36,231 bases of DNA from JBPCIX01 sp051005875. GTDB lineage: Bacteria; Actinomycetota; CADDZG01; JAHWKV01. The translations under genes were made by a program, and so were the position numbers. The stretch is from the NCBI GenBank assembly GCA_051005875.1, contig JBPCIX010000028.1, positions 1 through 36,231 of the forward strand, given 5' to 3'. Below are positions 22,748 through 31,155 of the stretch, in pieces (position 1 is the first letter of the stretch; each line of letters opens with the position of its first letter). The notes beneath the pieces were generated by a model. That model saw only the letters and a program-made list of their open reading frames with translations. It had not been told where the DNA came from and made no database searches.

Positions 22748-24364
22748 CTAGGGATTCTTGGAAACCTCGAGGCTGCAAGAGCATCCGCCGTGGGCCGGGG
22801 GACTGACGTGGCCGCTCGAGAACGGGGCCCGGGCCGAAACCGGGCCCTCGGCGGCGTTCGTTTGGCAGATCTGCTTTGGACACTGATGCTCGTTGCAGGA
22901 AAATACCCAACGCTTGACCGCCTTGGCATTGCTGCTGTAAGCATCCAGGAGCCCTTGATGGAAGGCCGAGTAAACAATCCCTTCGCCCAGCAGTTCGGTA
23001 CGAGCGCCCTTCCAGACTCTAAAGACATCGTTTGCCCTTTCCGAAATCGCGTTCGGTGTGTCTCCAGCGGCGAGGCCAGAATCTATGACACGGGACAGCT
23101 CATTTCTTAGCGGAGCCACAACCTGCTTTGAGATCAGCCCATCGATCACCGGTTCAGCGTTACCGGCGCCGCTTGCTCCACCGACTCTTCGACCTTCACT
23201 GAAGGCACTCGACAGCAGGTCCGTCAAGAGCTTGCGGAATCGATCCAATTGCTCCTGCTCGGGTGCAATATTTTCCTGCAGTGGCCCCTTCCCCCGCTGG
23301 GTGCGCAGCCGATGCAGCAAATCATTCTGATCCTCTTGGAGCAACCTCTTCAAGCGCCGCACCGCCTCGCCCGGCGCCTGCCCCAGTTTTTCCGTCCTGG
23401 ACTTGATTACCGGGAAATCTGGGCCGTCATCTTTATCGATAGGCTCGGCTTCAGCGGGCACTTCCGGCCTAGCGGGCACAGGTCCCGCTGCCTCCGTTTG
23501 AATCGGGGGCCTCCTAGGCGTCGGCTTCTCCACTTGGCTCGGCTTCTCCACTTGGCTCGGCTTCTCGGTTCGGCTTTCGTCACGAATTTCCTCGAGGATC
23601 CGATCAACCGGATCATCTCCGCCCAGCGGCGCCCCTGAAGTGGGGGGGTTCGGGGGGGTCGCGGGCCCCCGCGGGCTCTCTTCTGGTGCTGAGCCGGACG
23701 GCCTCCCTGAAGAAAGGGCCCGGTTCGGGGGGGTCGCCGGCTCCCGCTGGCTCTCTTCTGGTGCTGAGCCGGACGGCCTCCCTGAAGAAAGGGCCCGGTT
23801 CGGGGGGGTTGCCGGCCCGGGGACGGCAGACTTCAATCCGGCCTTTTCATTACTATGCGGCTGCCGCGTTTGAACGGGCGCTTGAAGCCTAGCCACAGCT
23901 TCGGATAATCGGAGACGAATGTCTTCGAGCTGGCCCGCCAACAGGCCGCGGGTCTGACGAAGTTGTCGAAGGTCATCCTCGGCCTCCTGTCTGCCCTCAC
24001 GCCCCTGCAGCGCCATCCGGCCTGCCTCGCGGCGGGCATCGGCCACTACTTCAGCAGCCTGCTGGTTAGCCCGGTCCTTGATCTCCCTGGCAGCGTGTTC
24101 CGCGGCAATCAGTACCCGCGTGGTCTCTTGCCCGAGCAGCTTGTAGGCAAGGTCTTTGTCGGGAATTCTCTCAGGCTGAGGCGAGGGCGGAGGCGGAGGC
24201 GGTGCGGCCTTTGCGGCCTCGAGGGCAGCACTAACAGCGCCTAAGTCTTGTTGCAGACTGCGAACATGCTGCGCGACTTCCTTGATAAAAACGTCGACCT
24301 CGGCGCGTTCGTAGCCGCGCAGCGTGACGGCGAATTCGCGCTGCTCTATTTCATCAGGTTCCAT
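22748..24364 (-). CDS. DivIVA-domain protein with phage MuF-like C-terminus
   Basis: A 538-residue mosaic. Residues 1-45 resemble the DivIVA N-terminal domain (PDEIEQREFAVTLRGYERAEVDVFIKEV), which binds curved membrane at poles and septa. A coiled coil (about 45-165) with a Pro-rich break follows. Residues about 180-300 are low complexity, with 25-residue and 6-residue tandem repeats. The C-terminal 150 residues end in W...C-x4-C...C...PF...PPAH-x2-C-x-C-x-L, like the Cys/His pattern of phage Mu gpF/SPP1 gp7 minor head proteins. No other phage gene is nearby. ATG 24364 was chosen; TTG 24373 would add three residues. The MuF link is by pattern only. Confidence 0.7.
   Translation of the reverse strand: MEPDEIEQREFAVTLRGYERAEVDVFIKEVAQHVRSLQQDLGAVSAALEAAKAAPPPPPPSPQPERIPDKDLAYKLLGQETTRVLIAAEHAAREIKDRANQQAAEVVADARREAGRMALQGREGRQEAEDDLRQLRQTRGLLAGQLEDIRLRLSEAVARLQAPVQTRQPHSNEKAGLKSAVPGPATPPNRALSSGRPSGSAPEESQREPATPPNRALSSGRPSGSAPEESPRGPATPPNPPTSGAPLGGDDPVDRILEEIRDESRTEKPSQVEKPSQVEKPTPRRPPIQTEAAGPVPARPEVPAEAEPIDKDDGPDFPVIKSRTEKLGQAPGEAVRRLKRLLQEDQNDLLHRLRTQRGKGPLQENIAPEQEQLDRFRKLLTDLLSSAFSEGRRVGGASGAGNAEPVIDGLISKQVVAPLRNELSRVIDSGLAAGDTPNAISERANDVFRVWKGARTELLGEGIVYSAFHQGLLDAYSSNAKAVKRWVFSCNEHQCPKQICQTNAAEGPVSARAPFSSGHVSPPAHGGCSCSLEVSKNP
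23649..23816. repeat. 75-bp coding tandem repeat in the DivIVA-domain gene
   Basis: Two nearly identical 75-bp units (23676-23750 and 23751 to about 23816) with partial flanking copies encode the 25-residue unit PATPPNRALSSGRPSGSAPE plus EESxR. An 18-bp tandem duplication (EKPSQV twice) lies at about 23526-23566. The near identity of the DNA copies points to recent expansion; unit lengths are multiples of three, so the frame is kept. Confidence 0.85.
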
Positions 24365-24428
24365 GTCGAGCAATACTTTCGCGCTTTTCGAGCCACATCG
24401 GCGTCATTTCTAACTCCTCACAACCGCA

Positions 24429-25637
24429 CTAAGTGATTCGTGGCAAGGATTGGGATGGATCCACCACCCCATAGATTTCGTCAATTATGCCTTGCAGCCC
24501 CTCAGGAACCAGGTCCACTATGGGTGGAGATAGAAGGGCAGGCGGTCCCGGCCGCCCTGCAGTTCCGGGCTGAGGGGACGCCTGAGCAGAAGGCGTTGGA
24601 CCCAAACCCCGGCCTCGGCCGAGCCTTGACGAGGTGGGCCTCGGCCGCGGTTTAAGCAGCCCGGGCCCGGGGCCAATGACTTGTAAGTCAGCCTTTGCCA
24701 CCGCCTCGGCAAGTCGGGTGAAAAGGCGCTCGGGGTCCACTTCGAACTGCTGGGCGATTAGGCCCCATGTAGCCCCATCAGTCCAAAACGCAAGTATCTG
24801 GCTGAAGCGTTGATCCAACGGCAAAGTCTGGAGAGCGGACGCCTCGGAAGCCAGTATCAACCCGATCAGTAGGTCCGACCGGCGATTTCCAAAAAGAGCG
24901 ATAAGAGAATCCGTCGCCAAACCGGGCTGAGCCACCCGCCCGAAGAAGTCCAGGGCGTTTGACTGGACGAGCTGAGCCTCGAGCCCGCGGGCGAAATTTG
25001 TCAAGCGCGAATCAAGGTCTATTGCCGGCGCAAGGATCCGACGATCCCATGCGTCATCGGCTGAAAAGCGCAGGGGCTCCTGAACCTTTGGTAAGACTCC
25101 TCCGGCGACCACCGCTTCGTTGTAGGGGGCGACAGAAAGCCGGTCGGGGCCGACAATAACCATCAACCGTCCGGCAGAATAGTTGCCCGCCCTTGTTGCG
25201 AGTCCTTTATCTACTCGGAATATTCCTCTGCTGGATTCGACCTTGACGCCCTGGGCGTCAATCTCCAGCCGGCGGTTGGATTGGACCAGAACGTTCCCGG
25301 ACATCAAACGGAACTTTGAATTGGAAACAATCCTGAGCTCGGCTTCCGCAAAATCCAACCGGCTGCCGGGGCCGATCAGGAGGTGCGCCCTGGTACCTCG
25401 ACCCGCCCGGAGCAGGTCCCCGGGGGCCGCTGACTTAGTAGAACGAACCGTCGTGCTGCGGCCATTTTGGGTAAGCCTTACCGACCCTGAATCAACCACA
25501 ATCCTGAGCGCCCCGGCTTGGCGATCTTTTTTTCGGTCGGCCACCGAGCATCCGCTCGCCACCAAGGTAACAGCAACGACGAGAACCGAACACGTTACTT
25601 TCGTTGCCCAGGAGCGGGGATTGGTGGGAGTAATCAC
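24429..25637 (-). CDS. FecR-like lipoprotein
   Basis: A 402-residue lipoprotein with signal peptide and lipobox LVASGC (about Cys30). Residues about 40-150 form a FecR-type beta domain (SGSVRLTQNG, then GDLLRAGRGTRAHLLIGPGS and GVKVESSRGIFRVDKG). Residues 190-310 are predicted helical, without a recognised family. A Pro/Gly/Arg-rich linker (about 315-370) and a short C-terminal segment follow. GTG start overlapping the histidine kinase stop by 4 bases (GTGA), so it is co-translated with the kinase and may act as its outside partner. The partner role is inference. Confidence 0.75.
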   Translation of the reverse strand: MITPTNPRSWATKVTCSVLVVAVTLVASGCSVADRKKDRQAGALRIVVDSGSVRLTQNGRSTTVRSTKSAAPGDLLRAGRGTRAHLLIGPGSRLDFAEAELRIVSNSKFRLMSGNVLVQSNRRLEIDAQGVKVESSRGIFRVDKGLATRAGNYSAGRLMVIVGPDRLSVAPYNEAVVAGGVLPKVQEPLRFSADDAWDRRILAPAIDLDSRLTNFARGLEAQLVQSNALDFFGRVAQPGLATDSLIALFGNRRSDLLIGLILASEASALQTLPLDQRFSQILAFWTDGATWGLIAQQFEVDPERLFTRLAEAVAKADLQVIGPGPGLLKPRPRPTSSRLGRGRGLGPTPSAQASPQPGTAGRPGPPALLSPPIVDLVPEGLQGIIDEIYGVVDPSQSLPRIT

Positions 25638-28336
25638 GGTTTTTTGTGGAGCGCAATCCCAGGAAACACCAGGGTGAACTCAGAGCCCTTGCCGGGGGCA
25701 CTGCGAACCTCCAGCCGTCCATTGTGGAGTTCCACGATTCTCTTAATGTAAGCCAGCCCCAGGCCCAGGCCCCCGTAGGCCCTGGTAACCGAATCATCCA
25801 GCTGAGCGAAGTTGCCTGAAATGAGCGCCAATTCCTCCGGAGCGATCCCTATGCCTTCGTCTTTCACGGACAGCCGAAGGTCTCCTGCCTTACTACGCAG
25901 TTGCGCCAGTTCGGCCTTTATAACGATCCTTCCGCCTTTGGGGCTGAACTTCACAGCGTTGTCGACCAATTCGCCGACGGCGAGGGGAACCAGCTTTTGG
26001 TCTAGTTCAAGCACCGGAAGCCGGGTGAAACCCTTTTGCTCGAAATTGTGTCCCGGCGACTGGGAAGCCCACTTGCCTACCAGTTGCGCGGTTGCCTTCT
26101 TCAGATCAACCGGCCCCTTTCTCGGCAAAAGCTTGCCTGCCTCCATAGCGGAAAAATCGACGAGCATGTCGACGATCCGTTCCAACCGCTCGGCGGAGTC
26201 GAGGATGCCGTCAAGAAAAGTGAGCGCCTTTGCCCGCGGAACATCCTTGCGTTTCAGGATGTCGGCGTATCCCTTAATGGGAGTTAGAGGAGTTCTAAGT
26301 TCATGTGAAACATTGGACAAAAAGGAGTTCTTCATTTTGTCGATCTCGAACTCGGAGGTAAGGTCCCGTAACACTGCAACCGCCCCCAACACATTGCCAG
26401 ACTCATCCTCGATGGCGGCTGAAGTTACAGCAACGGGGGTGAGATCCTCGCCGCCGGCGAATCCCCGGACAGCGCCGGCCATTAGATCGTAAATAGGCAG
26501 GCCCAGGGGCGAGCCTGAGGAGTCGGCTACCCGCAGTATCTGCCTGATGTCGGTTCCCATCGCATCGTCGGTTCGCACCTGCGTGATGCGTTCCGCTTCA
26601 CGGTTAAATGCGAGGATCTTGCCGCCCGGATCGGTTGCAACGATTCCATCTGTAATGGATTGCAATATGGTTTCAAGGCGGCCCCTGAGGCCCGACTGGG
26701 TCTCCACCGCACTCCTCAACTCAGTGGTCAAATCACCAAGTGACTCTGCCATTTCATCAAAAGTGTCCGAGAGGACGCCGACCTCATCAGTTCCCTCAGA
26801 ACGTATTCGCGCGGCCAAGTCACCGGCTCGAATTTTCTCAGCCGCACGGGTGAGTTCAAGTATGGGCCGAGTAATTCGTGCACCAAACACGTAGGCAAGA
26901 GCGCCTCCAATTACCGTTGCCACAAGTGCAAGAAAAAAGACCGTCCGAATTGTGCTTTGCCGGGTCGCCTGCAGCACGGTCGAACGCCGCACGAGCACGA
27001 TCGCTCCAACGACCTTTCCATCGGGCTGTTGCAACGGGATGTAAGAGCTAAAGAATTCATCGCCGCCGATAGGCTCTTGAAGAGCAAGGAGCCTCCCCTG
27101 ATCAAAGACCCTTTCCTTATCCGCCCGGGATCTGAGTATTACTCCTCGCCCGCCCGGAATAGTCCCCAGTAAAACTCCGGTTCTATTGATGAGAAATGCC
27201 CCTTGGCCTGCCTCACGGGCCACGCCAAGCAGGTATCGCCGGTCGATCACCCTGCCCAATGCGACTGCTCCCGCGAGGCCGCGAGGCGATCCGGGAGAGT
27301 CAAAACCGACGGGGTTGAATATGGGAAAGGCGCCGACCAACCCCAGTTTTCGGGCGCCAAGGGCATCGACTGATCCCGCCTGTCGCTGGTCCAAAGCGCT
27401 TTGAACAACCCTCGTCCCGGCAAGGCTGAGGGCGTCGGCCGGCGCCAAATTTGAGACCTTATTGGGGCCGGTCGCCGAGAGGGCGAGCAGAGTTCCGGCA
27501 GGATCAAAAAACGCCATGAAGTCTGATGTATCGAAGGGACCCCCTGGAGATTGAAGCCTGTTGACTGTTCCTGCCAAAACTGGATCCCTTTTGGCCACGG
27601 CTTGGCGAACTGAGTCAAGCTCGGCTACTTGCCTAGCCCGCGATACGGATTCTTCGATTTGCGAGGCGATGAGTCGTTGTTCGACGGTCGCCTCTTGCCC
27701 GGCTCTGCGCAAGGCCTCAGTTGAAATGTTCGATGCGAAAAACTGGGTCATAGCTCCGGAGATCGAGACAACAACGGTCAGCAACAAGACGATGAATAGG
27801 GTGACGAGCCTGGCCTGAATAGATCCGTGTAGCACCTGCCAAAGCCACGCCAACAAGATTAGTCCTGCCGCCAAGCGGCCCGCATGAACCAAGAACCACG
27901 CTGGGCTAGGGGGACCGGAATGCAGATTTGTGATCAAGTAAAATAGGGCTTCAGTAACGACGAAGAGGCCGAGGGCCGCCACCAGAGTCATCAACCCCGC
28001 GACCTTGTTTCGCGACCCCGGTAGGGAGCTGGAGGCATCCCGGGGAGAAGTTGGGGGGGCATCCCCCCAAAATGATCCCCCCAGGGCGCCCACAATCAAT
28101 AGGTAGGCCATAGCCCTCAGGCCCGCGGTGAGTCCTGACGGGTTCGAGAGTATTTCAGCGCCGTGAAGAAACTCCCCCCCGGCGAGCAGCAGGCATCCCA
28201 ACCCGAACACGATCCCCAGTGAACGCCGGGTTCGCACCAGCTCGCGCCGGAATACGGCCGTGAAGGCTGCTCCGACCGCCGCTGCCGTCACTACGAATGT
28301 GGCTACAAAATGAAATGCGACCGCAAGGGAGCCCAT
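25634..28336 (-). CDS. Large membrane sensor histidine kinase (HAMP-PAS)
   Basis: A 900-residue kinase. Residues 1-170 hold about five membrane helices, and another helix sits near 175-200. Residues about 200-455 form an outside sensor region with a Cache-like look; a membrane helix follows at 463-487, HAMP at 488-540, PAS at about 553-665, and the HisKA box FLSNVSHELRTPLTPIKGYAD with His678. The HATPase domain has Asn793 (VDNAVKF), DEGIG (826-830) and GGLGLGLA (855-862). All catalytic boxes are intact. No response regulator is encoded in the window. It is paired by a 4-base overlap with a FecR-like lipoprotein. Confidence 0.92.
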   Translation of the reverse strand: MGSLAVAFHFVATFVVTAAAVGAAFTAVFRRELVRTRRSLGIVFGLGCLLLAGGEFLHGAEILSNPSGLTAGLRAMAYLLIVGALGGSFWGDAPPTSPRDASSSLPGSRNKVAGLMTLVAALGLFVVTEALFYLITNLHSGPPSPAWFLVHAGRLAAGLILLAWLWQVLHGSIQARLVTLFIVLLLTVVVSISGAMTQFFASNISTEALRRAGQEATVEQRLIASQIEESVSRARQVAELDSVRQAVAKRDPVLAGTVNRLQSPGGPFDTSDFMAFFDPAGTLLALSATGPNKVSNLAPADALSLAGTRVVQSALDQRQAGSVDALGARKLGLVGAFPIFNPVGFDSPGSPRGLAGAVALGRVIDRRYLLGVAREAGQGAFLINRTGVLLGTIPGGRGVILRSRADKERVFDQGRLLALQEPIGGDEFFSSYIPLQQPDGKVVGAIVLVRRSTVLQATRQSTIRTVFFLALVATVIGGALAYVFGARITRPILELTRAAEKIRAGDLAARIRSEGTDEVGVLSDTFDEMAESLGDLTTELRSAVETQSGLRGRLETILQSITDGIVATDPGGKILAFNREAERITQVRTDDAMGTDIRQILRVADSSGSPLGLPIYDLMAGAVRGFAGGEDLTPVAVTSAAIEDESGNVLGAVAVLRDLTSEFEIDKMKNSFLSNVSHELRTPLTPIKGYADILKRKDVPRAKALTFLDGILDSAERLERIVDMLVDFSAMEAGKLLPRKGPVDLKKATAQLVGKWASQSPGHNFEQKGFTRLPVLELDQKLVPLAVGELVDNAVKFSPKGGRIVIKAELAQLRSKAGDLRLSVKDEGIGIAPEELALISGNFAQLDDSVTRAYGGLGLGLAYIKRIVELHNGRLEVRSAPGKGSEFTLVFPGIALHKKP

Positions 28337-28391
28337 TTAGTGGGAGAGCAGGTAGTGGGAAAGCAGGCGGCTCATCGCCGTTTGTGCCCGC

Positions 28392-28439
28392 CCGGCACTA
28401 TGACCGGCACTATGACCGGCACGATGACCGGCACTATGA
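28392..28439. repeat. 12-bp tandem repeat, four copies, at the protease gene end
   Basis: CCGGCACKATGA repeated four times (28392-28403, 28404-28415, 28416-28427 with one change, 28428-28439). The stop codon of the minus-strand PDZ protease (28434-28436) lies inside one unit, so each unit reads TCATAGTGCCGG on that strand and three of four offer a TAG. Confidence 0.9.
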
Positions 28440-29510
28440 CAAAGCCTTAATGGCCTGGATCGCCTGGCGAAGAGTCGATGCCCCGACCACCATCATTTCC
28501 TGCGGGGCTACCCGGCGAGCCTCCTTAAGGTTGGCTTTTGGGACTACGAAGACCTTCACGCCTTTAGCTGCGGCAGCCGTGACTTTCTCGGCGACCGCCC
28601 CTATTGGGCCCACCCTGCCGAATTTGCCGTCGGCGTTGCTTATCGTTCCGGTCCCGGCAATCTTGCGCCCTTTGGTCAGATCTAGCGGCACAAGCGCGTC
28701 GTAGATCGCCAGCCCGAAGATCAACCCGGCTGAAGGCCCGCCTATATCACCCGCGTCAATGGCAATATTGATAGGGAGCTTATTGCTTTGAATAACCAGC
28801 ACTCCCAGGCGAGTCTTTGCAGGTTCGCTCTTCGTAGCCGGCGAAGCAAACGTCTTGAGCCGGACATCGCTTGTCTGGCCGTCGCGGCGAATGGTCACCG
28901 ACAGTTCTTCGCCCGGCTTGCGCTTTTCAACCACCTTCTTCAGATCATCCCGGTCTATTATCGGTGTGCTGTTGACTGCCGTAATTAGGTCACCGGGTCG
29001 TAGCTTGTCAGCCACCAACTTGCCGGTCACCTCGCGAACAAATGCTCCATTGGGCTCGGCCGGGATCCCGACTTCGTTAAGGGCCGCCACGGCCGCCACC
29101 TCCTGACTTTCGCTCATTTGAGCCGCGTGAACGCGATCGGTGTTTAGACGAGTGGAATCCGAAGGAAAAATCGATTCCCTGTCGACCAACTCTTCATCGG
29201 AACTGAAAGCCGCGTGAAGAGCCGTCAACAGCGTAATCCCCTCGGTGTTAGAGACAAGCGCCGTTGTGAGCAAAAAAGCTCCCCTGGACTTATAGGTGGG
29301 AGCATCAATTTGGATCAACTTAGAAACATCCCGGGTTGGACCCGGCTCTAGAACGAGAAGTGGAAGGCGCACGGTCAGAGCGCCAACGGCGATAGCGAAC
29401 AGGGCGATGACCCTCAGCCCGAACCAAAAGTAGGATTTCGGACCCAGCTTGTCGGCTCTCGCCGGCGCCTGCTCAGCCTGGACCGTCTGCGGATTCAAAG
29501 CTGGCGCCAT
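28434..29510 (-). CDS. PDZ-domain Lon-like membrane protease (YlbL type)
   Basis: A 358-residue protein with one N-terminal membrane helix (about 30-50), an N-terminal outside domain, a PDZ domain (about 145-225; VADKLRPGDLITAVNSTPI) and a C-terminal S16/Lon protease domain. The catalytic Ser is in GDIGGPSAGLIFGL, and the Lys of the dyad is likely in GAVAEKV. This is the YlbL family of membrane-anchored proteases facing outward; known roles are quality control and, in Bacillus, removal of a division inhibitor. It starts 13 bases after mreB, so both are probably one transcript. Confidence 0.9.
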   Translation of the reverse strand: MAPALNPQTVQAEQAPARADKLGPKSYFWFGLRVIALFAIAVGALTVRLPLLVLEPGPTRDVSKLIQIDAPTYKSRGAFLLTTALVSNTEGITLLTALHAAFSSDEELVDRESIFPSDSTRLNTDRVHAAQMSESQEVAAVAALNEVGIPAEPNGAFVREVTGKLVADKLRPGDLITAVNSTPIIDRDDLKKVVEKRKPGEELSVTIRRDGQTSDVRLKTFASPATKSEPAKTRLGVLVIQSNKLPINIAIDAGDIGGPSAGLIFGLAIYDALVPLDLTKGRKIAGTGTISNADGKFGRVGPIGAVAEKVTAAAAKGVKVFVVPKANLKEARRVAPQEMMVVGASTLRQAIQAIKALS

Positions 29511-29523
29511 CGCGGCCGAACCA

Positions 29524-30531
29524 TTACGATCCCGTAGTAACGAATAGTTCCTTCAAAGAAGAGAACGCCTCGAGGCACTTCCCTGCGCCTCGAACCACGC
29601 ATTCAAGGGGCCTTTCGGTCAGGTGCACCGGCACATCGCACTCCTCCGAAATTCGCATATTGAGGCCGCGAAGCATTCCGCTGCCTCCCGCAAGGGCAAT
29701 GCCGCGAGACAAAATATCTTGGCCAAGGTCAGGTGGGGTATCACCCAAGGCGCTCACCACCGCTTCCACAATCTGCGCCACCGGTTCATCGATCGCCTCA
29801 CGAATTTCTTCGGAAGTGAGCTGCAGCACCTTGGGCATTCCGGTGGCCAGCTCCCGGCCTTTGATTTCCGCTTTCTCTTCTTCGGCCAAAGGAAACGCAG
29901 ACCCGATTGCGATCTTTATCTGCTCTGCGGTTCGTTCGCCGATCACCATCGAATATTCCTTTCGGATGTAACGAGAGATCGCTTCGTCTATATCAAAACC
30001 TCCGACCCGAATGGACTTGTTCACGACGACTCCTCCCATGGCCATGACTGCAACTTCGCTTGTGCCGCCTCCCACGTCGACGATCAGATTGCCGGTGGGC
30101 TCGTGAATCGGCAGCCCCGCTCCGATGGCGGCTGCTACAGGCTCTTCAATCAAGTGAGCAGAGCGGGCGCCGGCGGCCAAAGCCGCCTCTTGAACTGCTC
30201 GACGCTCCACCTCAGTGATGGCAGACGGAATACAGATAAGGGCCCGGGGTCGCGGAATTCTCTTGCGAACGCCGACCTTGTCCATCAAAAGACGAATGTA
30301 GCGCTCGGTTATATCGAAGTCGCTGATTGCGCCGCGCTTTAGAGGCCTGTCGGCAACGATGTAGCCGGGGGTACGGCCGATCATCCGAAACGCCTCCTGG
30401 CCCATGGCAAGCACCTGGCCGTTTTCACGGTTGAGCGCAATGACCGTGGGCTCATTCAGAACAATGCCGCGGCCGATCGCGTAGATAAGCGTGTTGGCGG
30501 TTCCAAGGTCAATCGCGATGTCACGACTCAT
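29524..30531 (-). CDS. mreB: Rod-shape actin MreB
   Basis: A 335-residue bacterial actin that guides side-wall synthesis. Motifs: phosphate 1 DLGTANTLIY, phosphate 2 LIVDVGGGTSEVAVMAMGG, and adenosine GIALAGGSGMLRGL. Connecting segments VNEPT-like VLNEPTVIAL, RMIGRTPG and EEPVAAAIGAG are typical. Full length for the family. The usual mreC, mreD and pbp2 genes are not next to it; instead a Lon-like protease follows and a small membrane protein precedes, so it could also be an Mbl-like paralog. Confidence 0.94.
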   Translation of the reverse strand: MSRDIAIDLGTANTLIYAIGRGIVLNEPTVIALNRENGQVLAMGQEAFRMIGRTPGYIVADRPLKRGAISDFDITERYIRLLMDKVGVRKRIPRPRALICIPSAITEVERRAVQEAALAAGARSAHLIEEPVAAAIGAGLPIHEPTGNLIVDVGGGTSEVAVMAMGGVVVNKSIRVGGFDIDEAISRYIRKEYSMVIGERTAEQIKIAIGSAFPLAEEEKAEIKGRELATGMPKVLQLTSEEIREAIDEPVAQIVEAVVSALGDTPPDLGQDILSRGIALAGGSGMLRGLNMRISEECDVPVHLTERPLECVVRGAGKCLEAFSSLKELFVTTGS

Positions 30532-30555
30532 GCGGCACCTGCGCCCTCATGGACA

Positions 30556-30717
30556 TTATTTGGGTTTGTCTCGGGGCTTTCTGTCGGGCTTGAGAGCCTG
30601 AATGGCGCGCTGGAAGGAATCCACCGATTTGGTGGGGGTACGGTTCAACCTTTGCATTAGAGTCATGACCGTAATAATTATGGCCGCCACCAAGACGGCT
30701 AATACAAGATAAGTCAC
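30556..30717 (-). CDS. Small single-helix membrane protein upstream of mreB
   Basis: A 53-residue frame with GTG start (30715-30717) and TAA stop (30556-30558). Residues 3-20 are one hydrophobic helix (YLVLAVLVAAIIITVMTL), followed by a basic, hydrophilic tail with SVDSFQRAIQALKP and Lys/Arg/Pro at the end. It starts 9 bases after the moaE stop and ends 24 bases before mreB. No family is recognised. The membrane helix and coding-like composition support it; the position suggests, but does not show, a link with MreB. Confidence 0.65.
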   Translation of the reverse strand: MTYLVLAVLVAAIIITVMTLMQRLNRTPTKSVDSFQRAIQALKPDRKPRDKPK

Positions 30718-30726
30718 GTTGAGAGC

Positions 30727-31155
30727 CTAACTCACCCAGCGTGACTTGCCGTCGGCAAAAACCTCTTTTTTCCAAACAGCCACTTGCTGCTTAACGGTAT
30801 CAATACAAAACCGGCACCCCTCGAAAGCCACGTCGCGGTGTGGAGCAGAGGCTGCAGCGACGACAGAGACCTCTCCGACTCTTAGGATCCCGGTTCGGTG
30901 AAGAAGAAGCACCGAGCCCAGCCCGAAGCGAGTGAGGGCCAATTCTGCTATCTCGCGCATTTGCCTTTCGGCCATCCGGGCGTAGGACTCATATTCGAGG
31001 GCGTCCACCCGGCGCCCCTCGCTTTCGTCCCGGACCGATCCGGCAAAAACGACCAAACCCCCGTCGCCGGCTCCGGCTAAGTCTTCGGCTGCGGAAATTC
31101 CTATCGGGGCCTCGGTGACCTTGACCGTTACCGAGGGTCTATGGTGGTCAGTCGT
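30727..31155 (-). CDS. moaE: Molybdopterin synthase catalytic subunit MoaE, apparent ACG start
   Basis: Large subunit of molybdopterin synthase, which adds two sulfurs from MoaD thiocarboxylate to precursor Z. Conserved parts: VKVTEAPIGI, GGLVVFAGSVRDESEGR, LEYESYARMAE, HRTGILRVGEVSVVAA, HRDVAFEGCRFCIDTVK and WKKEVFADG. No ATG, GTG or TTG lies in frame before TTG 31056, which would remove about 33 residues of clear MoaE sequence. ACG at 31153-31155 is in frame, 6 bases after a perfect AGGAGG (31162-31167), and overlaps the peroxiredoxin stop as ACGACTGA, the same 8-base overlap used by rsbS/rsbT and rsbT/rsbX. This gives 142 residues, normal for MoaE. Confidence 0.82.
   Translation of the reverse strand, partial: TTDHHRPSVTVKVTEAPIGISAAEDLAGAGDGGLVVFAGSVRDESEGRRVDALEYESYARMAERQMREIAELALTRFGLGSVLLLHRTGILRVGEVSVVAAASAPHRDVAFEGCRFCIDTVKQQVAVWKKEVFADGKSRWVS

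Noticed and set aside
22748..24364. MuF-like domain as evidence of a prophage
   Set aside because: No integrase, portal, terminase, capsid or attachment site is nearby; neighbours are ordinary cell-envelope genes.
28392..28439. Short tandem repeats as a CRISPR array
   Set aside because: Units are directly adjacent with no spacers, too short, and no cas genes are present.
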